Assembly: GCA_959602645.1 (NCBI GenBank)
Contig: CAUGTZ010000002.1
Span: forward strand, 62,001-126,000
Origin: an uncultured Collinsella sp.
GTDB taxonomy: Bacteria > Actinomycetota > Coriobacteriia > Coriobacteriales > Coriobacteriaceae
Direction of reading: 5' to 3'
DNA: 64,000 bases
Part shown: positions 42,895-51,800 of the stretch, one piece after another
Layout: every line of letters starts with the position of its first letter
How positions within the stretch are numbered: the stretch's first letter is position 1
The notes under the pieces: model-generated
What the model was told of the DNA's origin: nothing
The model's database searches: none
The model's input: the letters and a program-made list of their open reading frames with translations, nothing else
Position numbers and translations under genes: made by a program

Positions 42895-42925
42895 CTAGTC
42901 ATTGGGGACGCTCTTAAATGACTAG
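42895..42925 (-). repeat. GGGGAC-loop hairpin after the ABC-2 permease gene
   Basis: CTAGTCATT and AATGACTAG form a 9-bp perfect stem around GGGGACGCTCTTA. It begins a few bases past the stop codon of the minus-strand gene ending at 42930. Confidence 0.75.
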
Positions 42926-42929
42926 GTGG

Positions 42930-44135
42930 CTAGGCGCGGGATTTGGCGCGTGCGAGGGCTAGGCCTACGGCGGCGATGGCCACGGCAAAGAGTGCCGTGA
43001 TGCCAAGGTCGCAGGCGATGTCGCCCAACACGGCGGACGTCAAATCCGAGGCAAGCGCCTTGCCGATCGCGTCGTTCACCCAAAACGTCGGCACAAAATG
43101 TGCCACGGTCTGCACGGCCGAACCCATGAGCGACAGCGGCATCCAGGCGCCGCCCAAAAACGTCATGAGCATGCCGAGCAGATTGCCCACACCATTGAGC
43201 AGCTCCTCGCGTGCGCCCAAGCTCGAAAGCGCAAAGCCAACGGCCAGCGGCGTGCACGCCAGGGCAAACGTCGCCGCCAGCGCCAGGCACACGCGACCCG
43301 CGCCGACCTCGGCGACCGCGCCGGCAAAGCCCACGACGCCCATCATGCTCGACACAAACCAGATGCAGACGGTCATCACGGCGGCGGCCGCAAACACGGC
43401 AAGCGAGCGCTGACGCCCGGAGACCGGGCTGGCCTCCATGCGGCGCACGCGCTCGGGCTCGTTCATGCCCGAGAACACCAATCCCACCGACACGATGACC
43501 GACGAAATGATCGCGTACGCGCCAAAGTTGAAGTACGACTTGAGCGTGGCGGCGGCAGTCGAGTAGACCTTGACCTGCTCGATCTGGACCTCCGCGCGCT
43601 TTGCGGCGGCATGCTCGGCGGCTTTGGCGACATCGCCGTTAGAGGCGGCAGGCTCTAGGGCCGCCGCAGCGCCCGCGAGCGAGATCCAGCGCGAGGCCTC
43701 GGCAGACGAAAGCGCCGCCGCCATGGTGCCAGCACCGTAGGTCACACCGAGCTTGGGCAGGTCCTCCCCCGCGTGGGCGGCTGCAACAAGATCGTCCTCG
43801 AACCCCTCCGGGATAAAGAACACGCAATCGGCACTGCCCTTGGCGCTGTTGCTCTTGGAGAGCGCGTCCGCAAGGTCGTACGTGTCGTCGCCGACGCCCG
43901 TGACCAGGTCAAAGCGCGAACCCAGATGCTTGGTAAGCGCCCGCGAAAGGTCGCTATTGTCGCGGTTGACCACAATCACGTTGGTGTCGTAGGGCTTGTA
44001 CTCGGTAAGCTGCGACGAGTTCCAGCTCACCGAGGCCGCGATGAATACGCCCATGAGCGAGATGAACACCGTATAGATGAGCAGGTAGAACGGGTGCGCC
44101 AGCGCCATGCGAAGCGCGGTCTTAAAGGTGCTCAT
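42930..44135 (-). CDS. ABC-2 type exporter permease, second subunit
   Basis: A 401-residue permease. Helix 1 (about 15-38) is followed by an extracellular domain of about 170 residues and then five helices (from about 205), the YhgE/ABC-2 layout. ATG 44135 (MSTFKTAL) follows AAGGAGCCGCT and overlaps the end of the preceding permease gene by 14 bases, so the subunits are translationally coupled and probably form a heterodimer. It shares the general architecture and likely the substrate of its neighbour. Confidence 0.85.
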   Translation of the reverse strand: MSTFKTALRMALAHPFYLLIYTVFISLMGVFIAASVSWNSSQLTEYKPYDTNVIVVNRDNSDLSRALTKHLGSRFDLVTGVGDDTYDLADALSKSNSAKGSADCVFFIPEGFEDDLVAAAHAGEDLPKLGVTYGAGTMAAALSSAEASRWISLAGAAAALEPAASNGDVAKAAEHAAAKRAEVQIEQVKVYSTAAATLKSYFNFGAYAIISSVIVSVGLVFSGMNEPERVRRMEASPVSGRQRSLAVFAAAAVMTVCIWFVSSMMGVVGFAGAVAEVGAGRVCLALAATFALACTPLAVGFALSSLGAREELLNGVGNLLGMLMTFLGGAWMPLSLMGSAVQTVAHFVPTFWVNDAIGKALASDLTSAVLGDIACDLGITALFAVAIAAVGLALARAKSRA

Positions 44136-45309
44136 AGCGGCTCCTTCCAAAGATCAGCGTAGCGGCGGCGACAAACACCAGGGTCATGAGGACAAGCGCG
44201 CCGGCGCGGACGGCGAAGGGCCCCAGATCCTCAAAGAAATACAGGCGATTGAACATGTCGCAGATGAGCTTGACGGGGTTGAGCCAGCACTCGGCCGGGC
44301 AGGCGCGGGCGACGTCGTCGGCAAGCGCCATCGCCGGCTCGCCGTAGAGGCCGGCGAACAGGGCGCACGTGGTGGCAAAGCCCGTGAGGATGCCCGACTT
44401 GGACGCCTTGCCGCCCTTAACGGGGAGCGTCCCCACAAAAAGTCCCAGGCCCGTGGCGGCAAGCGCGGATGCGGCTCCGCCCACCAAGCACAGCCCCTCG
44501 CGCCCGCCAAAGTCGACGCCAACAACTAGGCGCACGTAGCCAATCGCGACCGCCATCGAGGCAAAGGAGACCAGCCACGAGCCCACAAAGATACCGGCCA
44601 GCGACGCCGTTTTGGAAAGGCCGCCCACGCAGCGACGCGCGCCGAGGCCAGACAGATTGGGTTGTAAATCGACGACACTCAAGGCGGCAAACTCGGCAGA
44701 CATCATCGCGACCAGGCCAAAAAGCGCGTAATAGTAGATGACCGTGCCATCGGGCGTGATGCGTGTCAGGCTCACACGGCGGGTTCCGCCCTCGAGCGAC
44801 AGGGCGCGCGCAACCGCCTCCTGGTCGGCGAGCGCCGCCGGGTTGTCCTGGGCAATCTGGGACATGAGCTCGGCATTTTGCGTATACGAGCTGGCCACCG
44901 TCTCCAAAATGCTGCGGTCGGTGAGCACCGATGAGGCACGCGAGCTGTCGTAGCTCGATAGCAGCGTGAGCTTGGGTGCGCCCGCAGCATCGACCGTGTA
45001 GATGCCCGCGACCTCGCCGGACTTGAGCGCTTTGCGCGCGGCAGCCAAGTCTTCGTACTCGCTCACATCGAGCAGTTGATCGTCGCCCCCCTCGGCAAGC
45101 GAGGTCGCCACGTCCTTAAAGGACGAAGCGCCCCAGGCTTCGTCAGCGACAACGGCTACCGGCACTGGGTCGATCTTGCCGTCGGAGCTGAGGTTCGCAA
45201 ACATAAACATGAACATCGTTGAAAGCGCAATGGGAAAGATCGCGCCCCAGACCCATGTACTCGGTCGACGCAATAGCGTCTTGAGCGTGGTGATGATGGT
45301 GTTGAACAT
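44122..45309 (-). CDS. ABC-2 type exporter permease, first subunit
   Basis: A 395-residue permease with helix 1 at about 18-40, an extracellular domain of about 140 residues and five further helices from about 185. It follows its ATPase gene by 9 bases and overlaps the second permease. With a divergent NarL-type two-component system next door, a role in export of, or resistance to, an envelope-active compound is plausible but inferred. Confidence 0.85.
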   Translation of the reverse strand: MFNTIITTLKTLLRRPSTWVWGAIFPIALSTMFMFMFANLSSDGKIDPVPVAVVADEAWGASSFKDVATSLAEGGDDQLLDVSEYEDLAAARKALKSGEVAGIYTVDAAGAPKLTLLSSYDSSRASSVLTDRSILETVASSYTQNAELMSQIAQDNPAALADQEAVARALSLEGGTRRVSLTRITPDGTVIYYYALFGLVAMMSAEFAALSVVDLQPNLSGLGARRCVGGLSKTASLAGIFVGSWLVSFASMAVAIGYVRLVVGVDFGGREGLCLVGGAASALAATGLGLFVGTLPVKGGKASKSGILTGFATTCALFAGLYGEPAMALADDVARACPAECWLNPVKLICDMFNRLYFFEDLGPFAVRAGALVLMTLVFVAAATLIFGRSRYEHL

Positions 45310-45318
45310 GGCCGCCCC

Positions 45319-46257
45319 CTAGTCGCGCAGCTCGCGGCCGGTGATCTCGAGGAACACGTCGTTGAGGGTCGGCGGTTCGCTCCACACGCGGCCGAGTGCC
45401 ACGTCAGCAGCGCGCAGCGTGTCGAGGATGTCGACCAAATTGTGCGGGCTCGCTTCGCAGGTGCAGATGAGCTCGCCGCCGGAAAGCCCAACCGAAAGCA
45501 CGTGCTCGAGGGCACGCAGCCGCTCGACTGTGGCGGGCTCGACGGCGCCGACCTCGACGGTCACGCGCTCACCCATCTGAATCATGCGCTTGAGCTCGTC
45601 GTTGGTGCCCTGCGCCAGCACACGGCCGCCGTCCATGATCATGATGCGGCTGCAGATCTGCTCGACTTCCTCCATGTAATGGCTGGTATACACCACCGTG
45701 GCGCCTTCGTCGCGCAAGCGGCAGATGCCCTCCAGGATGGCGTTGCGGCTCTGCGGGTCGACCGCCACCGTGGGTTCGTCAAAGAGGATCAGCTCGGGCT
45801 TGTGCGCGATGCCGCAGGCGATGTTGAGGCGACGCGCCAGGCCGCCCGAGAGCTTGCCGGGGCGAAACTTGGTAAAGTCGCCCAAGCCGACAAAGTCGAT
45901 CGCCTCGTCCGCCAGCGCGCGGCGACGTTTGCGGTCGTTGACGTAGAGACTGCAGAAATAGTCGATGTTCTCACGCACGGTGAGCTCGTCGAACACCGCC
46001 ACTTGCTGTGGGACCACGCCGATGCGGCGTTTGAGGTCGTAACGCGTGGGCGTCATGGGCTCGCCGAACAGCTCGATGGTGCCCTTGTCGTAAGCGAGCA
46101 GCTGCAGGATGCAGTTGATGGACGTGGTCTTGCCCGAGCCGTTGGGGCCCAGCAGGCCAAAGATCTCGCCAGGGGCAATACTCAGGTTAAAGTGGTCGAG
46201 CGCGATAAGATCGTCGTAGCGCTTGACGAGGTTTTCGACGTGGACGATATCTGTCAT
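45319..46257 (-). CDS. ABC exporter ATPase, drug/peptide export type
   Basis: A 312-residue ATPase with Walker A GPNGSGKTT, signature LSGGLARRL, Walker B LILFDEPTVAVD and H-loop TSHYMEE. The C-terminal ~80-residue extension (from about 230) is typical of DrrA/CcmA-like exporters. ATG 46257 is preferred over a longer in-frame start because the family begins at MTDIVHVENLVKRY. It is first gene of the exporter operon and divergent from the kinase/regulator pair. Confidence 0.93.
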   Translation of the reverse strand: MTDIVHVENLVKRYDDLIALDHFNLSIAPGEIFGLLGPNGSGKTTSINCILQLLAYDKGTIELFGEPMTPTRYDLKRRIGVVPQQVAVFDELTVRENIDYFCSLYVNDRKRRRALADEAIDFVGLGDFTKFRPGKLSGGLARRLNIACGIAHKPELILFDEPTVAVDPQSRNAILEGICRLRDEGATVVYTSHYMEEVEQICSRIMIMDGGRVLAQGTNDELKRMIQMGERVTVEVGAVEPATVERLRALEHVLSVGLSGGELICTCEASPHNLVDILDTLRAADVALGRVWSEPPTLNDVFLEITGRELRD

Positions 46258-46444
46258 GAGGTGGCCCTTCCGTTGATTGTGGCCCGGTATGATTGCATCA
46301 TCGCAGGAGCCGCCGGCGCGCACCAGTGAGCTTTGTCACGAGTGCGAGGATCTTGGTCGTGCGGTCTGCCGACGCTCCCGCTTTGTCGCGTGGGAGGAAT
46401 GTCACGGTTGCGCAGGCTGCCCCTCCACCACGCGCGGCTTCGCG

Positions 46445-46450
46445 TACAAT
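46445..46450 (+). promoter_or_regulatory. -10 box TACAAT for a probably leaderless kinase mRNA
   Basis: TACAAT ends only 6 bases before ATG 46457, so transcription would begin at or next to the start codon. No ribosome-binding site is visible before this ATG. No clear -35 box was found. Confidence 0.45.
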
Positions 46451-46456
46451 ACCCGT

Positions 46457-47602
46457 ATGAACAGGCTTTTCGACAAATCGATTGTGCTGGCGTGCTGCAT
46501 TGCGGCCGCCACGGGCCTTGCTGTGGACGCTCGCCTGGTCGCAGCCTTTTGCCTTGGCGTTATTGCCACCTCGCTGGCCGAGCTCGCACAGAAGGAACGC
46601 ACGAGCCGCACAAGCGAGGCCGCGAGCTACGCTTACATCATCGCGGCTGTCTTCGTGCCGCCGTTTGTACCGTTTGCGCCCCTCGCCCTCTATGACATCG
46701 CGCGGCGCGTGCGCCGTGAACGCGTTTGGGTCGCGTTGGGCATTGGCGTCGCCTTTGTCTTTGCACTCGTCGCGGACCTTCGCGCCGACGCGCTTGCCGC
46801 CCGAACGCTCCTGCTGACCACCATCCTTTCAGTTGCCGCCACCTTGCTATCGCTACGTACCGCCCAGTTGGAGCGCGAGCAGCAGCGCATGCGCCGCATC
46901 CGCGACGAGCTGCAGGAACGAGCCCTCGCGCTCGAGGCGCGCAACCGCGATCTTGCCGATCGCCAGGACTACGAAGTCGAGCTCGCAACGCTCGCCGAAC
47001 GCACCCGCATCGCGCGCGAGATCCACGATAACGTGGGCCACCAGCTCACGCGCGCTTCGCTCCAAACCGAAGCCTTGCGCGTGGTCCACGCCAACGAGCC
47101 CGGCGTCGCCGCCGATTTCGCCGACGTCAAACGCACGGTTGACGAGGCGCTCCAGCTCGTGCGCGCCAGCGTCCACGCGCTCAACGACAATGCGACCAAC
47201 CTCTCCGTGCAGCTCGAGCGCATCGTTGAAGGCGTACGCTCGGACAGCGGCCCACAGATTGAGCTTGAAGTTTTGGCCGAGCATGCGCCCGCCAACGTCG
47301 CCAACTGCTTTGCGGCGGTCCTGCGCGAGGCGCTCTCCAACACCATGCGCCACGCTTGCGCCCAAACCGTCACTGTACGGTGCATGGAACATCCGTCGTT
47401 TTACCAGCTCATCGTTACCGACGACGGCACGGGCGGGGCCCAAGCAAGCGGCCGCGGCGCCGCGGAGGGCATGGGGCTCGCCTCCATGCGCGAGCGCATC
47501 GAGGCGCTTGGCGGCACCTTCACCGCCGGCCCGCGCGCCGGCGCCGGCGGCTGGCGCGTGTTTGCCACCATTCCCAAACAGCAAGGAGATGAGGGCCGAT
47601 GA
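46457..47602 (+). CDS. NarL-class sensor histidine kinase
   Basis: A 381-residue kinase. Four to five hydrophobic helices (1-135) are followed by a coiled linker and a HisKA_3 domain with His190 in REIHDNVGHQLT. The ATPase domain has an N-box REALSNTMRHA, DDGTGG and GMGLASMRERIEALGG. ATG 46457 is chosen: the hydrophobic region starts there, and upstream codons in frame are Cys/Arg-rich without homology. Its stop overlaps the ATG of the response-regulator gene. Divergent orientation to the ABC-2 exporter operon suggests it senses the exported or toxic compound. Confidence 0.92.
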   Translation: MNRLFDKSIVLACCIAAATGLAVDARLVAAFCLGVIATSLAELAQKERTSRTSEAASYAYIIAAVFVPPFVPFAPLALYDIARRVRRERVWVALGIGVAFVFALVADLRADALAARTLLLTTILSVAATLLSLRTAQLEREQQRMRRIRDELQERALALEARNRDLADRQDYEVELATLAERTRIAREIHDNVGHQLTRASLQTEALRVVHANEPGVAADFADVKRTVDEALQLVRASVHALNDNATNLSVQLERIVEGVRSDSGPQIELEVLAEHAPANVANCFAAVLREALSNTMRHACAQTVTVRCMEHPSFYQLIVTDDGTGGAQASGRGAAEGMGLASMRERIEALGGTFTAGPRAGAGGWRVFATIPKQQGDEGR

Positions 47603-48228
47603 GGCTCATCGTTGTCGACGACGACCGCTTGGTGGTCGATTCGCTCAAGATTATCCTGGGCGCCCAGCCGCAAATCGAGGTAGCGGGCACCGGCGCCAAT
47701 GGCGACGACGCGGTCGCGCTCTACGCTGAGCACGCGCCCGACATCGCGCTGCTCGACATTCAGATGCCGGGACGCGACGGACTTTCGGCAGCGCGCGAAA
47801 TCCTCGAGCGCGATCCCGCAGCACGCGTGGTGTTTCTGACGACATTCTCGGATGACGAGTACATTGTGTCGGCGCTCAAACTGGGCGCCCGCGGCTACCT
47901 GATCAAGACCGATGTCGCCGCCATTCCGCCAGCGTTGGCGCAGGTCATGGACGGCAAACGCGTGCTCGAGGGCAAGGCGATCGAGGACATCGATTTTGAC
48001 GGAACGGACATCGAGGCGAGCACGCCCCGCCGGCCCGCGGCCTTCGCCGGCCTGACCGACCGCGAGTTCGAAGTCGCAGAGCTCATCGCCCGTGGCCTCG
48101 ACAACAAGGAGATCGCTGCCACCGCCTATATGGGCGAAGGCACTGTGCGCAACCACATCAGCTCGATCCTTGCCAAAATGGGCCTGCGCAACCGCACGCA
48201 GATTGCCATCGCCTACCTGCGAGGGTAG
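47599..48228 (+). CDS. NarL/LuxR-type response regulator
   Basis: A 209-residue regulator. The receiver domain has the acidic pocket VVDDDR and phosphoacceptor Asp53 in LLDIQMPG. The C-terminal LuxR helix-turn-helix (about 145-205) contains LTDREFEVAELIARGLDNKEIA and GTVRNHISSILAKM. It overlaps the kinase gene by 4 bases (ATGA). The exporter operon on the opposite strand, 1.3 kb away, is the obvious candidate target. Confidence 0.95.
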   Translation: MRLIVVDDDRLVVDSLKIILGAQPQIEVAGTGANGDDAVALYAEHAPDIALLDIQMPGRDGLSAAREILERDPAARVVFLTTFSDDEYIVSALKLGARGYLIKTDVAAIPPALAQVMDGKRVLEGKAIEDIDFDGTDIEASTPRRPAAFAGLTDREFEVAELIARGLDNKEIAATAYMGEGTVRNHISSILAKMGLRNRTQIAIAYLRG

Positions 48229-48288
48229 TTTCCCGGCGGCCAACCGCTCCGACATATCATAATGGCTGCCACCGATTTAATGCCATTT

Positions 48289-48442
48289 CAAAACTATGCC
48301 GGTTTACGGGGCTAAACTCAGGACCCCCATCCATACCCGCATTTTCTGCAAAATGACAACTCGTCTACCTGCGGTTTTATTTTCACGCTTTTCGGTATGG
48401 TTGGGGATTCGAAATCCGGCCCCGTAAACCGGCATAGTTTTG
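48289..48442. repeat. Modular long hairpin type A, copy 1 (154 bp)
   Basis: Three nested stems are visible. The outer arms start CAAAACTATGCCGGTTTACG on the left and end CGTAAACCGGCATAGTTTTG on the right. The middle arms CCCCATCCATACC and GGTATGGTTGGGG sit about 11 bases inside. The central part contains ACCTGCGGTTTTATTTT. Copy 2 at 55551 has the same total length and design, with paired substitutions in the outer arms. Confidence 0.85.
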
Positions 48443-48484
48443 TCCGAGCGACCACGTCAAGTGTCTCCGCAAGCCGCTTCAAGC

Positions 48485-48525
48485 CAAAAATGATCCGTTA
48501 TCCTCCGCCGCGGGGAACCAGTTGA
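48485..48525 (+). repeat. Short linker repeat C, copy 1
   Basis: GCCAAAAATGATCCGTTATC and the following CTCC, then a GGGGAA stretch, recur at 55246 and 55485 in the same orientation. This copy lies between hairpins A and B. Confidence 0.6.
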
Positions 48526-48544
48526 CGGCGCCCGCCACGAAATG

Positions 48545-48682
48545 GGCCCATCTACTACGTTTAGTCCAGTACCCCCGACCATACCTCTGTTTTTCAGAAA
48601 ACCGCAGGCGTTCTACCTGCGGTTTTGTTTTTGTGTTTTTCAGCATGGTCGGGAACAGGCAATCAAACGTAGTAGATGGGCC
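48545..48682. repeat. Modular long hairpin type B, copy 1 (138 bp)
   Basis: Outer arms GGCCCATCTACTACGTTT and AAACGTAGTAGATGGGCC are perfect 18-bp complements. The middle arms CCCGACCAT/ATGGTCGGG follow, and the core is an ACCGCAGGC/ACCTGCGGT hairpin with TTTTGTTTTT. The core is shared with type A although the outer arms are unrelated. It could also terminate transcription in both directions. Confidence 0.85.
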
Positions 48683-48720
48683 GGTTTCGTGGCAAGCCCT
48701 TCCCGCCTACGCACAAAAGC

Positions 48721-48755
48721 GCCGCCACGGAGGAGGGAGATACCTCCGTGGCGGC
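48721..48755 (-). terminator. Second hairpin after the surface-protein gene
   Basis: GCCGCCACGGAGG pairs with CCTCCGTGGCGGC. On the minus strand it is followed by GCTTTTG, a terminator-like end about 80-110 bases past the stop. Confidence 0.7.
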
Positions 48756-48795
48756 TGGGGGTGGGGTGGGGGCTATGTTTTGGCTCCCCGCCGGC

Positions 48796-48821
48796 CGCCC
48801 GGGGCCTTTTGGCCCCGGGCG
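48796..48821 (-). terminator. First hairpin after the surface-protein gene
   Basis: CGCCCGGGGCC and GGCCCCGGGCG enclose TTTT, 12 bases past the stop of the surface-protein gene. The stem is very strong, but no U-run follows on the minus transcript. Confidence 0.65.
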
Positions 48822-48833
48822 CTGCCAACGTGC

Positions 48834-51800
48834 CTAGCGCTTACGGATACCCCAGACCAGGGCTCCGACGCCGGCCATGGCGATGACGAATGCCATGAGC
48901 AGTGCGGCGGCCTGCTGGTCACCCGTGGTGGGCAGGAAACCCTTGACCGTCTTGACGATGTTCGTCACGGTCTTGGGCGTGCCGGGATCGGGCGTCGGCA
49001 CGGGCGTCTCGGGCTTCTTGTACGTGTTGTTGAACACGATACCCTCGACGCTCTTGTCGCCCTTGGTAAAGGCGACGTTCGCCTTGAGGTTGCCCTCGCC
49101 GTCGTCGACCACGTTGACGGTCGCGGTAAAGACGGACTTGTCGTAGGTCATACCGGCCTCGTCGCCCTTGACCTCGCTGATGGTGTAAACGTACGTACCA
49201 GGCTCGTCGTACTCGAACTTGTCGAAGTTGATCTTGCCGTTGGCATCGTTGGTGACGGTGGACTCGATGTCCTCGCCAACGAGCTTAAAGCTAAACTCGC
49301 CCTTCTTGAGCTCGCGTCCCTCGAGCACCTTGATGGCGCCGATGGAAACCTGCGTGGGCATGGCGTGATACTTATTGGTAAAGCCAGCCGACTTGGTGGT
49401 TCCCTCGAGCTCGTGCGTCGCTGTCAGCGTGCCGTCGCCGTTGTCGGAGACGGTGGTCACGACGGTATAGGTCGTGCCGTCATAGGTGACGCCCTTGTAC
49501 AGGCCGAGCGCGTTGGGGCAAGCCTCGCGCAGCGTGTACGTGTGCGTGCCGGGCGCCTCGTAGTGGATCGGGCTCAGCGTAACGGTGCCGTTGGCGTCGT
49601 TGGTGCCGTTGGCGACAACCGTGCCGTTCTCGAGCAGTTCAAACTTGAACTCTCCAGCTGCAAGGTCGCGTCCGGTCAGACGCTTGACGGTCTTGACCTG
49701 ATCGGTCACGGCAGAATCGGTAGGTGCAACGCTGTACGTGTTGGTGAACGTGAAGTCCGCACCGTCGTCGCCATCGCGCACGACGCGCAGATGTCCGGCG
49801 CCATCATCGGTCACGGTGTAGGAAACCTTGCGCGTGGCGTTGGTGTCGTTGGTCACGCCAGGGGCGCTGCCGGACTCGGTCACCGTGTAGGTAAAGGTGT
49901 GCGAGCGCGGAGCGGCGGGAGCTGCGGGCTTGGATTCGGCGTTGGCGTCGGCCCCGTCGACGTCGGCGGCGTCAGCGTCAACCTCGGCCTCATCGGCGTT
50001 GGCCTCGGCGTCGCTCGATGCGTCGCCAGAAGCATCAGTCGTCACGCCCAGGGCGCGGTTGAGATCCTCGAGCGTAAAGTGGATCTTGCCAAAGTCCACG
50101 TTGCCGGCAGCGTCGTTGGTTGCGTCCGTGTGCTCGGGCATCGGGGCACCAGCCTCGTCGGCAGTCACGGTAAAGGTAAACTTACCCGCAATGTCGGCCG
50201 GGGTCAGGCCCTTGTCCGCCTGGAGCTTCTTGGTGCCGGCGAGCGTGGCATCCACGGCCTCGGCACCATAGACGTTCTCGAACACGGGCACGGTGCCGCC
50301 GTAGTCGGGCGATGCCGTCAGGGTGCCGTCGCCGTTGTCGACGACGATAACCTTAAAGCTAAAGCTCGACTTCGCGGCGGTAATGCCCTGGTCGCCCAGC
50401 AAGTTCGTGTACTCAAAGGCCGTGTAGTCGATGGTCCACGCAATCTTGCCGTCTGCGTCGGTGCGGATAGCACGCCCGGCACTCACCAAGTTGGCGAGCA
50501 TCTCGGTGTTGTAATGCAGCGATCCAAAGCTCACCTGACCGTTGAGCGTGCTCTTAACAGTACCCTCGATGGCTTCCGTCTCGCCCGCGTAGGCAATGCC
50601 GAACCAGAACTCGCCGTCGACCAGCGGGCGACCGGTCAGGGTCTTGGTGGCAACAATCTTCGCAGGAGTGCCACCAAGCGTATCGGTCGATGCGCTATAG
50701 CGGTTTTCGAACGGGACCACAGCGCTCTCGACCTTGTTCTCGCCGCTCTTGTAGATCGCCTCATGCGGGGCCTCGGATCCGCCGGAGACAGTCGTCGTAG
50801 CGGTGATCGTACCGGCGCCATCGTCGGCGATAGCAATCGTCACGGTGCGCTCGGCCGTGTCGTAGGTGTAGCCGGGCTTGCCGTCGTTCTTCTCCGCCAC
50901 GGTGTATGTGAAGGTCTTGCCGGCGTCAGCCTGCGTAAACATGACCGTCTTGCCAGCCAGAATGTCAATTAGGCCGACGGTTCCCTCTGCCGCTGCAGGG
51001 GACTTGAACGTGTTGGCACCCTCGTGCAAGCCGAGCGCATTGGCCGAAGCCTCGTCGGCGGGCGTCACGGTAAAGGTGAACTGGCCCTCGGTCATGGGAC
51101 GTCCGGAGAGGGTCTTGCTGAGCTTGAGGCCACCGGCTGCGGTGTAATTGAGCTCAGAGTGATACGTGTTGGTAAAGCGTCCGCTTTCCTTCTTGGTAAC
51201 GTTGGCGGTCAGGTTGCCCTCGCCGTCCTCGGTCACGGTCACTTCGGCGGTCGCGACATGGTCGTCATACTTCATGCCGGCCGCGCTGCCCGCGTTCTCG
51301 CGGATCTCGTACTTGTAGGTTCCGGCAGCCGTGTAGCGGATCTTGCCGAACTTGATGGCGGCGATGCCGTCCTCCGCGTCCTTCTTGCTCACGGTTACGG
51401 TTGCGGGATCGGGCAGCGGGGTGCCCTCGGCGGCGGTGATGGTGAAGCTAAACTTGTCGGCGTCCGTCCAGCCGCGGCCGTCGACGGCCTTGCTCAGGTC
51501 AAAGTCGAGCTCTGCGTAGATCGGGGTCACACTGTAGGAGTTCTTGAACTCGGCGGGCTCGGTGCCCTTCAGGACATGCTTTGCTTCGAGAGTGCCGTCG
51601 CCGTTGTCGGTGATGGTGGTCTCGATGGTGAACTTGGCGTCGCTGTAAGTGACGCCCTTGCTGGTGGTTCCGCCGTTGACCTCGCGCAGCGCGTAAGTGT
51701 GCTTGCCGGCCTTGTCGTACTTCACGGGGCTCATCGTGATCTTGCCGTCGGCATTGTTGGTGCCGGTGGCGACGACCTTGGCGTCCTTGCCCTCGCCCTC

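Larger units (their letters stand above)
48229..48833. other. Intergenic region with two long modular hairpins and two terminators
   Basis: This 605-base gap between convergent genes holds a 154-bp hairpin (48289), a short repeated sequence (48485), a 138-bp hairpin (48545) and two strong GC-rich stems just past the surface-protein stop (48721, 48796). No coding sequence is apparent. Confidence 0.7.

Noticed and set aside
46277..46456. Longer N-terminus for the NarL-type kinase
   Set aside because: The extra 60 residues are Cys/Arg/Glu-rich without homology and overlap the divergent promoter region; the first membrane helix begins right after ATG 46457.
48289..48682. Reading the modular hairpins as a CRISPR array
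   Set aside because: The units are palindromes with internal stems, only two per side, without regular short direct repeats and unique spacers, and no cas genes are near.
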